NCBI RefSeq assembly: GCF_042655485.1
Contig: NZ_JBHSMC010000001.1
Coordinates: 806,001 to 870,000 of the forward strand
Direction: 5' to 3'
DNA from: Lederbergia graminis
GTDB taxonomy: Bacteria; Bacillota; Bacilli; Bacillales; Bacillaceae_C
Length of the DNA: 64,000 nt
In this document: piece after piece, positions 50,853 through 60,313 of the stretch
Layout of the letters: each line of letters starts with the position of its first letter
Numbering within the stretch: the first letter of the stretch is position 1
The notes under the pieces: generated by a model
Told to the model about the DNA's origin: nothing
Database searches by the model: none
Seen by the model: the letters and a program-made list of their open reading frames with translations, nothing else
Made by a program: the position numbers and the translations under genes

Positions 50853-51104
50853 ACATCAACACTCCCTTCTAATTTTTGGTGGTGAAGGGATTTTAATCCC
50901 GTACAGGAGATGCATTTTCTTATTAGTAAAATGTATTTATTTCTCCTTGTACTCATTTTATGATAAGCACTACAAAATTGGAAACAATTAATACTCCTAT
51001 TTACAAAATCGTTCATTTGCCTATCTAAATAGTTCATGTTTTGCTTATTTTAACTAACATATGGCTGAAAATCAAGTTTATTCATAAAATTTAATATACA
51101 TAAT

Positions 51105-51157
51105 AAAAAGAGCCGACTAAAAACCCTTTTAATAAAGTTTTTACTAGCCGCTCTTTT
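51105..51157 (-). terminator. Terminator of spx
   Basis: The long imperfect stem AAAAGAGCGGCTAGTAAAAAC / GTTTTTAGTCGGCTCTTTT is followed by T-rich DNA on the - strand, 146 bases beyond the spx stop. The interval holds nothing else I can recognise. Confidence 0.7.
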
Positions 51158-51302
51158 GAAATACCATTTGCAGTATATATTTATCCTTTTCGGTTCATCC
51201 ATAATTATTCTTATTATCCAATGCTTTGTAATATGTGTGTATTGGTTTCAATTTCCACAAATTTGCAAGGATACGAATGGATGAAAAGTAGTAATTGGTG
51301 AT

Positions 51303-51698
51303 TTAATTAACTAATTTTTGTGCTTCTCTAAGTTGATATGATCTTACTTTTCTTGGTAAGAATCGTCTAATTTCATCCTCGTTATATCCAACTTGTAATC
51401 TTTTCTCATCCAAAATAATTGGTCTTCTTAAAAGCCCAGGATTTTTTTGAATCAAATCATATAATTGTTGAAGTGGAAGAGAGTCTAAATCAATATTTAA
51501 TTTCTGAAATATTTTCGAACGAGTAGAGATGATTTCATCTGTACCATCTTCCGTCATTCTTAATATACCTTTAATTTCATCTAAGGTAAGTGGTTCAGAA
51601 AAAATATTTCTTTCTTTATATGTAATTCCTTGATCCTCTAACCACATTCTTGCTTTTCTACAAGATGTACAGCTAGGTGAAGTGTACAATGTTACCAT
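51303..51698 (-). CDS. spx: Transcriptional regulator Spx
   Basis: This ArsC-like redox regulator of 131 residues binds the RNA polymerase alpha C-terminal domain and activates thiol-stress genes. The redox switch is Cys10-x2-Cys13 (SPSCTSCRKAR), and the segment LLRRPIILDEKRLQVGYNEDEIRRFLPRKVR is almost invariant in the family. The ATG at 51698 is chosen over a GTG four codons earlier because GGAG is usable only for the ATG and the protein then starts MVTLYTSPSC as in relatives. An 18-bp inverted repeat lies 32 bases upstream. Confidence 0.96.
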   Translation of the reverse strand: MVTLYTSPSCTSCRKARMWLEDQGITYKERNIFSEPLTLDEIKGILRMTEDGTDEIISTRSKIFQKLNIDLDSLPLQQLYDLIQKNPGLLRRPIILDEKRLQVGYNEDEIRRFLPRKVRSYQLREAQKLVN

Positions 51699-51729
51699 AA
51701 TATAACTCACACTCCTATTCTAAAAATGA

Positions 51730-51747
51730 TTGCATATTTATATGCAA
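51730..51747. promoter_or_regulatory. Perfect inverted repeat in the spx promoter region
   Basis: TTGCATATTTATATGCAA is an 8-2-8 inverted repeat, 32 bases upstream of the spx start codon. It has the form of a dimeric repressor site but does not match the PerR or YodB consensus known for B. subtilis spx. Confidence 0.4.
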
Positions 51748-52020
51748 AAAATATATATATCGTTAACTATTTTCAATCCTATTCCATTTCACTGCTTCTT
51801 ATCTAATAGAACAGTATATATGTATTATACACCATAACTGCCAGAATGAATAGGTGTTTTAAGGTTTTTTTCCATCTGTTACTATAATTTTATATAAGCT
51901 GTTATAGTCACTCACCTTTGTGGAATATGTACCCCATTTTATTAACTGTTAAACATTAATCGATTAATTCCAAGTTAATATTTCCGACAATGTCAATAAT
52001 ATACATGTTTTTTTCACACA
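51748..52020. other. Intergenic DNA upstream of spx
   Basis: This is about 270 bases of AT-rich DNA between spx and the next gene's terminator. It probably holds distal spx promoters; no gene, repeat or RNA element is recognised. Confidence 0.4.
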
Positions 52021-52054
52021 AGAAAGGGCTAGCGGCATACTTTGCCGACTAGCC
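52021..52054 (-). terminator. Terminator of the glycoside-hydrolase-like gene
   Basis: The stem GGCTAGTCGGCAAA / TATGCCGCTAGCCC is followed by TTTCTTG on the - strand, 10 bases beyond the stop. Confidence 0.7.
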
Positions 52055-52063
52055 TATTTACAC

Positions 52064-53263
52064 TTATTCTGGGGTATAATCTGCATCAGGAAAATAAACA
52101 TTGGATGGATTCCATAAAAGGTATTCCTGTATACCTTCATCGTAAAGAGCTTTTATTTGTGCTTCTATCTCAGCCTCAGTATACTCTTTATAATTTCCTT
52201 TCCCTAAATATGATGCAGTGAAATTTTGTAACCATGGTCGGGAGACAGGGGGATTTTCAATCTTTCCTAGAACTTCATTTTCTACCTTTGCATACTCCCT
52301 CACTAGTTTGTATGGTTCCAAATCAGGCTTTGCTATACCGAAATAAGGTGTCCAATGACTAGGATATATCATAGATGAAATCACATCGACATTTTCAGAT
52401 ATCTTTGTGAAGTTCTGTCCAATACCTGGTGCTTCCGGAATTGTTGCAGTATATCCAAAAATATCAACAGATACTTGCACACCATAGTTTGCTAGTTTTT
52501 CTTTCGCATAAGCAACGAAGTCACTAACTGCTGCAACACGTTTTTGCACATCATCTTCTTCTAAATCTGCATATTCACCAAGACCATATTTAAAATCATC
52601 TGCTCGTTTTTCGAATCCTTCTGGAAAACGCACATAGTCAAACTGAATTTCTTGGAAACCTAGTTTTGCCGCTTCTATTGCTATATCTATATTGTAATCC
52701 CAAACTTCTTTCATGAATGGATTAACGAAAGATTCTTCTCGACCATTTTTCCACACTTTTTCTCCATCAATAAATGAAAGATCTGGTCTCTTTTCTGCCA
52801 ATACAGAATCTTTAAAAACTACGATTCTTGCAATTGGATAAATTTGTTTTTCCTCAAGCGTATCCATCATTTCTACAGGGTCTTTAATATAATTTCGGCT
52901 AATATCAGCATTTGGATGATTCTCTGGAAGCTTATATGTAACATTCCCCCAATCATCCTTTATATCAATAACCATTGCATTTAATTCCGTTGAATCGACT
53001 AGGTCTACTAATGTATTCCATCTACTTGCACCAGCGGAATGGCCTGTTACGTATATTCCACGAACAGCGTCTGGATATTCAAATTCTCTCCCTGAATCAT
53101 ATGCAAAACGTGGCACTTTCGCTGGAAGCTCTTTTAGTTCCAACGTAAATTCACTTATTTGATGTTTGTGGATTGTATTACTTTCTGCGGCGGTTTGGAC
53201 TGGAAGCATACTTAAATAACTGATCAATAACCCCGCAATAACCAACAGTTTTCCCCAACTCAA
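52064..53263 (-). CDS. Secreted putative glycoside hydrolase (DUF4015 family)
   Basis: The 399-residue exported protein has a signal peptide at ~1-27 (LLVIAGLLISYLSMLPVQTAAES). The rest is a predicted TIM-barrel with the DUF4015 sequence: GIYVTGHSAGASRWNTLVDLVDSTELNAMVIDIKDDWG (~69-106), ARIVVFKD, FQEIQFDYVRFPEG (~203-216) and SVDIFGYTATI. The family is related to GH-like barrels of unknown substrate. Start TTG with AAGGAGGGAG upstream. It stands alone between spx and trpS. Confidence 0.85.
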   Translation of the reverse strand: MSWGKLLVIAGLLISYLSMLPVQTAAESNTIHKHQISEFTLELKELPAKVPRFAYDSGREFEYPDAVRGIYVTGHSAGASRWNTLVDLVDSTELNAMVIDIKDDWGNVTYKLPENHPNADISRNYIKDPVEMMDTLEEKQIYPIARIVVFKDSVLAEKRPDLSFIDGEKVWKNGREESFVNPFMKEVWDYNIDIAIEAAKLGFQEIQFDYVRFPEGFEKRADDFKYGLGEYADLEEDDVQKRVAAVSDFVAYAKEKLANYGVQVSVDIFGYTATIPEAPGIGQNFTKISENVDVISSMIYPSHWTPYFGIAKPDLEPYKLVREYAKVENEVLGKIENPPVSRPWLQNFTASYLGKGNYKEYTEAEIEAQIKALYDEGIQEYLLWNPSNVYFPDADYTPE

Positions 53264-53551
53264 AAGACTTCTCCCTCCTTAAAAACAAGAAATTTGTCGG
53301 TACTATGTTGATTCTTGTCTATTTATCTATTTTAACAACTTTTACTGTTGAAGGGAACGAATATCTCCAACATGAGAATATTCTACTATCTTGCTTGTCA
53401 TATTTTCAGCAGGTATAATAAACAGTACATTGTCCAACAGGCTTCTTATTAAACATATGGGTAAAATTATGTACATATTACTTCGTGCTTTTATACAAAT
53501 GCTTTCAATTTGCACGGATGCTTTTTATTTTTTAGAGGAGGTTTATTTATA

Positions 53552-54541
53552 GTGAAAACTATCTTTTCTGGTATTCAACCAAGTGGCGTTGTAACTCTTG
53601 GCAATTACATAGGAGCTATTAAACAATTTGTTGATCTACAGCATGATTACGATTGCTATTTCTGCGTTGTTGACCAACATGCTATTACGGTTCCACAAGA
53701 AAGATTAACATTAAGAAAAAACATTAGGACGTTAGCTGCAATTTATATTGCTGCAGGATTAGATCCTGAAAAAGCTACACTCTTTATCCAATCTGAAGTC
53801 CCTGCACATGCTCAAGCTGCATGGATGTTGCAATGTATTTCTTACCTTGGTGAGTTAGAAAGAATGACACAATTCAAAGACAAAGCACACGGAAAAGAAG
53901 CTGTATCAGCAGGATTATTAACATATCCTCCTTTAATGGCAGCGGATATTTTGTTATATAATGCTGACATTGTTCCTGTTGGTGATGATCAAAAACAACA
54001 CATCGAATTAACTCGTGATTTAGCAGGAAGATTCAATAACCGCTACAATGATATATTCACTCTTCCTGAGGCTAGAATTCCAAAAGTTGGGGCAAGAATC
54101 ATGTCTTTACAAGACCCAACTAAAAAAATGAGTAAATCTGATTCAAATCAACGTGGATTTATTACGATTTTAGATGAGCCAAAACAAATTGAAAAGAAAA
54201 TTAAATCTGCTGTTACGGATTCTGAAGGAATTATTAAATTTGATCGCGAAAACAAACCAGGTGTATCAAATTTACTTTCCATTTATTCTATTCTAGGTAA
54301 CAAATCGATAGAAGAATTAGAAGCTTATTATGATGGTAAAGGATATGGAGATTTTAAGAACGACTTAGCTGAGGTAGTTGTAAACGCACTTGCACCTATA
54401 CAGGAACGTTGTAAAAACTTACTTGAATCTTCAGAACTAGATGACATACTAGATGCTGGGGCAGAAAAAGCTGCTAGAAAAGCGAATAAAATGCTAAAGA
54501 AAATGGAAAATGCAATGGGATTAGGAAGAAAAAAGAAATAA
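53552..54541 (+). CDS. trpS: Tryptophan--tRNA ligase
   Basis: This class I aminoacyl-tRNA synthetase has 329 residues from the GTG at 53552. Signature motifs are PSGVVTLGNYIGA (HIGH-type, ~9-21) and KMSKSD (KMSKS, ~192-197), with the specificity segment GDDQKQHIELTRDLAGRFN between them. GAGGAGG lies 9 bases before GTG; the ATG 14 codons upstream has no such site. No T-box leader (no GGGTGGxACCGCG) is visible in the ~290 bases upstream, unlike many Firmicute trpS genes. Confidence 0.95.
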   Translation: MKTIFSGIQPSGVVTLGNYIGAIKQFVDLQHDYDCYFCVVDQHAITVPQERLTLRKNIRTLAAIYIAAGLDPEKATLFIQSEVPAHAQAAWMLQCISYLGELERMTQFKDKAHGKEAVSAGLLTYPPLMAADILLYNADIVPVGDDQKQHIELTRDLAGRFNNRYNDIFTLPEARIPKVGARIMSLQDPTKKMSKSDSNQRGFITILDEPKQIEKKIKSAVTDSEGIIKFDRENKPGVSNLLSIYSILGNKSIEELEAYYDGKGYGDFKNDLAEVVVNALAPIQERCKNLLESSELDDILDAGAEKAARKANKMLKKMENAMGLGRKKK

Positions 54542-54550
54542 ATTATTAAA

Positions 54551-54590
54551 AGAGGGCTTGTCCAATGTAAATGGATAAGCCCTCCTTTTG
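54551..54590. terminator. Terminator of trpS (bidirectional)
   Basis: The stem AGAGGGCTTGTCCA / TGGATAAGCCCTCC is followed by TTTTGTTT; it lies between convergent genes. Confidence 0.8.
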
Positions 54591-54591
54591 T

Positions 54592-55338
54592 TTAATTAAC
54601 TTTTGAATCATATTCCATTTCCCATAGTTTTTCAAAAAAAGGTTGACCTTTTACGAGATTTTCACAAAGCATGACGTGTTTTTCCGTCCATCCCTCTTTC
54701 GTTTCTTCATAGAGAGATTGCCATGCTTCTTCAAAGTCCATTGCTTGAATATCGTTATACCGATGCGGTGACCACTCTGTATACCAATAGCGAATTTCTG
54801 CTGTATTTTTAGATGTGTATAACTGATCCAATGCCATAAACATTAAATTTTTCAAATGTCTTTCTTTCCTTGTTAAGCCGGACATTAATTCAGGAGCAGG
54901 AGATAAAATATGATATTCCTTAATAGAATCAGGCTTAAACTTATAGATTGTTGGATTGTTATCTGCAATCATTTCATAAACAAGTTGCTCTTGACGAGGT
55001 ATTAACCTACTTTTTCTTAATGGGATTGTGTAACCTATCGTATCCACTGCTAAAATTCCTTTTCCATCTGTTACTACAAAACAATACTCTAATTGCACTC
55101 TTTCATGATTTTTTCGTAAATATGCTTTTTTATAAATATCATTAAGTAATGCCTGTGGTAACTCTGCTAAATTGTTTTCAATGTAGTCAAAAAGAATTGG
55201 TTCGATATACAACAATGGAACTTGATCTAGGAGTTCGATTACATCTTCTCCCCTTCTCCATTCATGAAAATGGCATACATTGTAACCGTTCTCTTCACCT
55301 TCAAACCAATTCACCCAAACATCATGAAGATACAGCAT
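54592..55338 (-). CDS. yjbA: YjbA, DUF3603 protein of unknown function
   Basis: The 248-residue cytoplasmic protein begins MLYLHDVWVNWFEGEENGYNVCHFHEW, the recognised opening of the YjbA/DUF3603 family. It has no membrane segments. YRKNHERVQLEYCFVVTDG and the acidic, aromatic C-terminal half are conserved features of the family. The function is unknown. It sits next to trpS as in B. subtilis. Confidence 0.87.
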   Translation of the reverse strand: MLYLHDVWVNWFEGEENGYNVCHFHEWRRGEDVIELLDQVPLLYIEPILFDYIENNLAELPQALLNDIYKKAYLRKNHERVQLEYCFVVTDGKGILAVDTIGYTIPLRKSRLIPRQEQLVYEMIADNNPTIYKFKPDSIKEYHILSPAPELMSGLTRKERHLKNLMFMALDQLYTSKNTAEIRYWYTEWSPHRYNDIQAMDFEEAWQSLYEETKEGWTEKHVMLCENLVKGQPFFEKLWEMEYDSKVN

Positions 55339-55414
55339 CCTTAACCCCTCACTTCATTACTATTTGTCAATCAGTATAGGCAGGCTGTAGTAAAATTATT
55401 CCTATAAGTAACAG

Positions 55415-55669
55415 CTACTCTGATTTTTTATTCGAACTATAGATGGAGGATATAATAATCACTAGTCCAGCTAGCAGGATATAAAATTCAAACCTTGTTA
55501 AGATAAAGACAAAATAATCTCTATATCCTACACCGGTAGTAATCATATTTAAGTAACTTACTACACTAACACCACCTGCTAAAGAGAAACATATCCCGAT
55601 TAGCAATAATGATATGCGATATATCATAAATAAACACATCCTGTAAATAGATTGTTGTTTACTTATCAT
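55415..55669 (-). CDS. Small two-span membrane protein of unknown function
   Basis: The 84-residue protein has two hydrophobic segments (~12-35 and ~53-75) separated by a short polar loop (SYLNMITTGVGYRDYFVF) and a basic end SNKKSE. I do not recognise a named family. Its location between yjbA and yjaZ and the length of the open frame support a gene, but the ribosome binding site (AGGATG upstream region) is not decisive. Confidence 0.55.
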   Translation of the reverse strand: MISKQQSIYRMCLFMIYRISLLLIGICFSLAGGVSVVSYLNMITTGVGYRDYFVFILTRFEFYILLAGLVIIISSIYSSNKKSE

Positions 55670-55745
55670 TCATGTAAATATATATGATAGAGTTAAGGAC
55701 TAATGCAGTATCCAACAAGATTCCTTCGTTCAGAAACATCATTTC

Positions 55746-56558
55746 TTATTCTTTATCGAGAAAGTGATTGTTTCTCAGAAATTCCTCCGATTTCATTTCA
55801 AATGAGTCCAACAGTGTTATCTTATTGTTTTTCACATATCCTTTCACAAGCTCAAAACCAACAGCATATCCTAACATTTTTGGAATCCCTCTCCTTCCAA
55901 AGAGAAAGTCATCATGTGAGCGATCTTCTCTCGTTACCGATAGATTGGGTTCATATATATGTTTCATAAAATATGCTATTCTTTCATTCGAGAATTCCTT
56001 CGTCCATTGCGCCAAATACTTTTTACCACAACAATTCAATACAGCTAATTCAGCAAGTCCTTCAAAAATGATAGAATCTAACAATGTATATTGTTCAAGC
56101 TCTTTTTTATATTTTCTCATTCTTGTGACATGGTGATATTCATGTACAAACAACGCTTCTAATTCTTTTTCTTCTAGCCCATTTTTAACAAATAAAAATA
56201 ATTTATTTGGAAATGCAATCCCTGACTTCCCTTTTAATTGTCCCATAAAAAAATGTTGATTTTCATTTATAGGAAATATATATATATCCACATTTGGTCC
56301 ACGCCATTTTTTTCGGTAATTCTGATAAAATTGATCTACTTTACTCCAAATTTTCTCTTTCTTTAAAATTCCAATTGTTTTCTTTGTCTGTTCAGATGGA
56401 GTATACATTCCAAACAGTCTTAAATATTTATAAAAATCATTGGCATCTTTTACGCCAGGGTTCGCCTTTTTGCATAATTCTATTGGATTATCATGAAATT
56501 CATCTAACCATTTATCTGTTCCCACTACCCCATTTTCGAAACCACCTCTCCATTTCAT
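55746..56558 (-). CDS. yjaZ: YjaZ, predicted zinc-dependent protease (DUF2268)
   Basis: The 270-residue protein has HEYHH within LFVHEYHHVTRMRKYKKE at ~138-155, the gluzincin-type HExxH motif, and a downstream Glu in IFEGLAELAVLNCC as the likely third metal ligand. This is the DUF2268 family. It has no signal peptide. The substrate is unknown. Its place next to fabF is as in B. subtilis. Confidence 0.88.
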   Translation of the reverse strand: MKWRGGFENGVVGTDKWLDEFHDNPIELCKKANPGVKDANDFYKYLRLFGMYTPSEQTKKTIGILKKEKIWSKVDQFYQNYRKKWRGPNVDIYIFPINENQHFFMGQLKGKSGIAFPNKLFLFVKNGLEEKELEALFVHEYHHVTRMRKYKKELEQYTLLDSIIFEGLAELAVLNCCGKKYLAQWTKEFSNERIAYFMKHIYEPNLSVTREDRSHDDFLFGRRGIPKMLGYAVGFELVKGYVKNNKITLLDSFEMKSEEFLRNNHFLDKE

Positions 56559-56762
56559 ACTATTTTTTGAAAACAGAGTTGGTTACAAAATTGCAAACCT
56601 CAAAAGGAAAGATGGTGGAGCACTTTTTATCATTCTATGTAACTCTAAATATTGTTTAATTGAGGAAAGTCATGCTTGCAAGCCATATCTCCAGAGTAAA
56701 AAGTATTTAGAATCTGTGGGAAAAGGAACAGGAGTAGTAAACACCTAATAAATCGAACAATA

Positions 56763-56809
56763 AAAAAGAGACTATCCGAATTCATCAAATTTCGAATAGA
56801 CTCTTTTTA
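56763..56809 (-). terminator. Terminator of fabH-fabF
   Basis: The stem AAAGAGTCTATTCGAAA / TTCGGATAGTCTCTTTTTT on the - strand, 8 bases beyond the fabF stop. Confidence 0.85.
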
Positions 56810-56816
56810 TCACTAT

Positions 56817-58052
56817 TTATTCATACTTCTTAAATACAATCGTCGCGTTATGACCACCAAAGCCAAGTGAGTTACTCATAACAGCTTTGACTTCCGCTTT
56901 TCTTGCTTCGTTTGCTACATAATCTAAATCACAATCTGGATCTGGAGTATCATAATTGATTGTTGGTGGCATTACACCATCTTTAATCGCCAGTACAGAG
57001 AAGATGGCTTCTACTCCACCTGCAGCACCTAATAAGTGGCCAGTCATTGATTTAGTAGAACTTACACCTAATTTATATGCATGTTCACCAAACACTTCTT
57101 TGATTGCCATTGTTTCATATTTATCATTATATGGTGTACTTGTACCATGTGCATTAATGTAATCAACATCTTCAGGTGATAGTTCACCATCAGAAAGTGC
57201 GATTTTCATAGCACGCACTCCACCTTCGCCACCTGGTGCTGGTGCTGTAATATGGTGGGCATCTCCTGTAGAACCGTAACCAACGATTTCCGCATAAATT
57301 GTTGCTCCACGTTTTAAAGCATGTTCTAATTCTTCGAGAATGACAATTCCTGCACCTTCGCCAATAACAAAACCATCACGATTTGCATCAAATGGTCTGC
57401 TTGCTTTTTCTGGATCTGGGTTAGTTGAAAGTGCAGTATTTGCACAGAACCCAGCAACTGACATTTGTGTAATTGGCGCCTCTGCTCCACCAGCAATCAT
57501 CGCATCTGCATCCCCGCGTTGAATTACTTTAAATGCGTCTCCTATCGAGTTTGTCCCCGTAGCACATGCAGTAACTGTACATGAGTTTACACCTTTTGCT
57601 CCTAAATAAATCGATACTTGTCCTGTCGCCATATCTGGAATCATCATCGGAACAAAGAAAGGACTTACTCTTCGATATCCACGTTTTTGGAAAGTCTCAA
57701 ATTGATTCTCGAATGTTTCCATTCCACCTATACCGGAACCAATCCAAACACCAATTCTTTCCGCATTGCTCTCATCAATCGTTAGTTTTGCATCCTCTAT
57801 CGCCATCATGGATGCTGCAAGAGCATAATGCGTGAAACGGTCCATTTTACGCGCTTCTTTTCTTTCTACATATTTTTCAACATCGAAGTCTTTTACCTCT
57901 GCAGCTACTTTTGCTGAATAGTCATCAGGATTTAATCTTGTTAATGGACCAACTCCAGATTTTCCAGCTAGAATATTTTGCCACGTTGTATCGACATCGT
58001 TTCCTAGAGGAGTTACTGCTCCTATGCCCGTTACAACTACTCTTCTTTTCAT
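56817..58052 (-). CDS. fabF: Beta-ketoacyl-ACP synthase II
   Basis: This condensing enzyme elongates acyl-ACP with malonyl-ACP. The 411-residue protein begins MKRRVVVTGIGAVTPLGND, with catalytic Cys in TVTACATGTNSIGDA (~161-175) and the two His residues in NAHGTSTPYND (~302-312) and KSMTGHLLGAAGG (~335-347). The second ATG (58052) is preferred: AGGAG is 10 bases upstream, but only 4 from the first ATG at 58058. It follows fabH in the same operon. Confidence 0.95.
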   Translation of the reverse strand: MKRRVVVTGIGAVTPLGNDVDTTWQNILAGKSGVGPLTRLNPDDYSAKVAAEVKDFDVEKYVERKEARKMDRFTHYALAASMMAIEDAKLTIDESNAERIGVWIGSGIGGMETFENQFETFQKRGYRRVSPFFVPMMIPDMATGQVSIYLGAKGVNSCTVTACATGTNSIGDAFKVIQRGDADAMIAGGAEAPITQMSVAGFCANTALSTNPDPEKASRPFDANRDGFVIGEGAGIVILEELEHALKRGATIYAEIVGYGSTGDAHHITAPAPGGEGGVRAMKIALSDGELSPEDVDYINAHGTSTPYNDKYETMAIKEVFGEHAYKLGVSSTKSMTGHLLGAAGGVEAIFSVLAIKDGVMPPTINYDTPDPDCDLDYVANEARKAEVKAVMSNSLGFGGHNATIVFKKYE

Positions 58053-58089
58053 ATTCATTCAGCTCCTAGTATTAAGGTGTGTTATTTTC

Positions 58090-59022
58090 TTATTTACCCC
58101 ATCTCATCGCTATTGCTCCCCAAGTGAGTCCGCCACCAAAGCCGACCATAACGACGATGTCATCATCTTTAATTTTCCCATTTTCTAAATCATCTGCTAA
58201 GGATAATGGAATGGATGCAGATGAAGTATTTCCATACTTATGCACTGTTTTAGACATTTTTTCTTCAGGTAATTCCAAACGTTGTCTAGCCGATTCCATG
58301 ATTCGAATATTCGCTTGATGTGGAATTAGAAAATCTACATCATCCTTTGATAGCCCTGCTTTTTCAATCACGTTAACGGAAGATTCACCCATTTGTCTAA
58401 CCGCGAATTTAAATACTTCTCTTCCATTCATTACAATATAATCATCTTGATATAAGTGCTTACCACCTGAGCCGTCTGCTCCTAATTCAAAAGATAATAT
58501 ACCACGGCCTTCTGACACAGTGCTCATTACACATGCACCTGCACCATCGCCAAATAATACTGCAGTATTACGATCATTCCAATCTGTTATTTTAGACAAT
58601 TTCTCAGATCCTACAACCAAAACATTTTTGTATGCATCATTTTCAATGAATTGCTTAGCAGTTATCATTCCATACATGAAACCTGCACATGCAGCACTTA
58701 AGTCCATTGCAGCTGCTTTCGTACAACCTAATTTTTCCTGAAGTATACATGCTACTGTCGGGAATGGTTGATCTGGTGTGATCGTCGCAACTAGTATTAA
58801 ATCAATATCCTCTGGTTGTAAACCAGAATCTTCAATTGCATTTTTTGCTGCTATATATGCCATATCTGACGTATTTACATCATCTGGAGCAATACGTCTT
58901 TCTTCAATACCTGTTCTTGTTCTAATCCATTCATCTGATGTATCCATTCTTAATTCTAAATCTTTATTCGTAATAACTTGTTCAGGAACATATTTCCCAA
59001 CGCCAATGATACCAGCATTCAT
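58090..59022 (-). CDS. fabH: Beta-ketoacyl-ACP synthase III
   Basis: This enzyme starts fatty-acid synthesis by condensing acyl-CoA primers with malonyl-ACP. It has 310 residues from the ATG at 59022 (AGGGA 8 bases upstream; the longer frame lacks a site). Catalytic Cys is in DLSAACAGFMYG (~108-119), His in LIPHQANIRIM (~239-249) and Asn in HKYGNTSSASIPL (~267-279). A FapR operator overlaps the promoter region. A single fabH is seen here next to fabF. Confidence 0.95.
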   Translation of the reverse strand: MNAGIIGVGKYVPEQVITNKDLELRMDTSDEWIRTRTGIEERRIAPDDVNTSDMAYIAAKNAIEDSGLQPEDIDLILVATITPDQPFPTVACILQEKLGCTKAAAMDLSAACAGFMYGMITAKQFIENDAYKNVLVVGSEKLSKITDWNDRNTAVLFGDGAGACVMSTVSEGRGILSFELGADGSGGKHLYQDDYIVMNGREVFKFAVRQMGESSVNVIEKAGLSKDDVDFLIPHQANIRIMESARQRLELPEEKMSKTVHKYGNTSSASIPLSLADDLENGKIKDDDIVVMVGFGGGLTWGAIAMRWGK

Positions 59023-59076
59023 AATAGCAATCCCTACTTTCCTATCTAAATTCACACATGTTATTATTATCAATTA

Positions 59077-59093
59077 TTATGACTTGGTACTAA
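59077..59093. promoter_or_regulatory. FapR operator upstream of fabH-fabF
   Basis: Read on the - strand TTAGTACCAAGTCATAA fits the FapR site TTAGTACCTGATACTAA with conservation of the left arm and core. It is 54 bases upstream of the fabH start. This gives the fabHF operon the same malonyl-CoA control as fabI. Confidence 0.82.
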
Positions 59094-59201
59094 TTATAGC
59101 ATCGAAATATATCCTTGTAAAATACGCTCGTCCATTTTTTCAATAAAAAAAATGCCCAATTTCTATGTAATATTTGAAAAATCAGCATGTCACACTCATT
59201 A

Positions 59202-59762
59202 TTACAAAATCTTTTCAATTAGAAATTGAGCAATTTCATCATAGTTTTGTAGTTCCTTTTTCGTCCACTTATGTGCAATATTACTAGCTTTATAATATAG
59301 CGCTCCATCAGCTTGTTCATAATCCATCGTTATACAGTATTCTTTAACATTTTTATGATTTAATTTTAGTTCTTCTATCCCTTTACTTATTTTACAGTTT
59401 CTCGAATGAATTGCAGTTGGACCTACTAATAATATAGTTGTTTTAGCAAAAGATGGTTTCGTTATTATTCCTTGTAACTGGATTAGTAATTGTTCATTTA
59501 TGTTAGAATCATCACGTTCATAAAAGTCAATTAAAGGAACAATTAAAAAATCTACATCTTCAGATATTAAATCATGATCATCATCCACATAATCAAAATG
59601 TAAATTAGCATTTCTACCGATGTACATCCAATTTTCTTCACACTGCTCGTTTTGCCAACTTGCATAGTCTTTACCATATACAACGAATCCGCTGTCGAGT
59701 AATTGGCTACAAATTCGAAATCCAAGCGATTGACGTGCACCAACGACTATTGCAGTTCTCAT
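59202..59762 (-). CDS. yjaV: YjaV-like protein with Rossmann fold
   Basis: The 186-residue protein starts at the ATG at 59762, which has AGGAGG 7 bases before it. It opens with MRTAIVVGARQSLGFRICSQLLDSGFVVYG, a nucleotide-binding beta-alpha-beta like that of short-chain dehydrogenases, but the catalytic Tyr-x3-Lys is not evident. Length and location beside fabH and yjzD match YjaV of B. subtilis, whose role is unknown. Confidence 0.78.
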   Translation of the reverse strand: MRTAIVVGARQSLGFRICSQLLDSGFVVYGKDYASWQNEQCEENWMYIGRNANLHFDYVDDDHDLISEDVDFLIVPLIDFYERDDSNINEQLLIQLQGIITKPSFAKTTILLVGPTAIHSRNCKISKGIEELKLNHKNVKEYCITMDYEQADGALYYKASNIAHKWTKKELQNYDEIAQFLIEKIL

Positions 59763-59959
59763 CCAATTCTCCTCCTTGTTCCCGTCATTACATCCTATGC
59801 AATTTGTACAGATTCTGACATTTTTGTTCAGATTTCTAACATATTTTTCATTTGAAAGGAGTTTCACATTTACAATAGTTATGATATGATTTGAAGTATA
59901 TTTTAATTATTTAGTATGAGTTTACATACATTTTACATATGAGATGGGGGTAACTATTG

Positions 59960-60142
59960 ATGAAATTCGTAATGACAGCTGTATGGGGTTTCATTTTAAC
60001 GCAAGTGCTAACATACGTAGCAAGTTCCATGTTAAGTATTCCATATGACTTTGCAACTGGATCCTTACTTGCAGTGGGCTTAATCGTCCTAATCATTCTA
60101 CTTGGCGCAGTATCCAGCACAAATACAACAGAAACACATTAA
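59960..60142 (+). CDS. yjzD: YjzD-like DUF2929 membrane protein
   Basis: The 60-residue protein has two membrane spans (~4-23 and ~32-52) and begins MKFVMTAVWGFILTQVLTYVASSM, characteristic of DUF2929/YjzD. GGGGGT lies 8 bases before the ATG at 59960. It is divergent from yjaV, and a strong terminator follows. The function is not known. Confidence 0.85.
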   Translation: MKFVMTAVWGFILTQVLTYVASSMLSIPYDFATGSLLAVGLIVLIILLGAVSSTNTTETH

Positions 60143-60175
60143 AACACTGAAACCAAAGATTCCAAATGCAAATGA

Positions 60176-60221
60176 AAAGCCAATCTATGCTTGAAATATT
60201 CAACATAGCTTGGCTTTTTTA
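60176..60221 (+). terminator. Terminator of yjzD
   Basis: The stem AAAAGCCAATCTATG / CATAGCTTGGCTTTTTT with a following T tract. Confidence 0.85.
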
Positions 60222-60313
60222 TATGGATTTAACTTATTGAAAATACATTTATGTAGTATCTTAGTTTTTTTCTCTCAGGAAGGATATGAAACTTAAGTTA
60301 TTGAAAATACAAG

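Noticed and set aside
50843..51037. A 64-codon - strand frame upstream of mecA
   Set aside because: It overlaps the mecA start and has no ribosome binding site or recognisable domain.
56578..56748. A 56-codon open + strand frame after yjaZ (VGYKIANLKRKDGG...)
   Set aside because: No start codon or ribosome binding site; it overlaps the upstream region of yjaZ and its length is possible by chance.
59911..60120. A frame opposite yjzD
   Set aside because: Antisense shadow of a gene with good family match and ribosome binding site.
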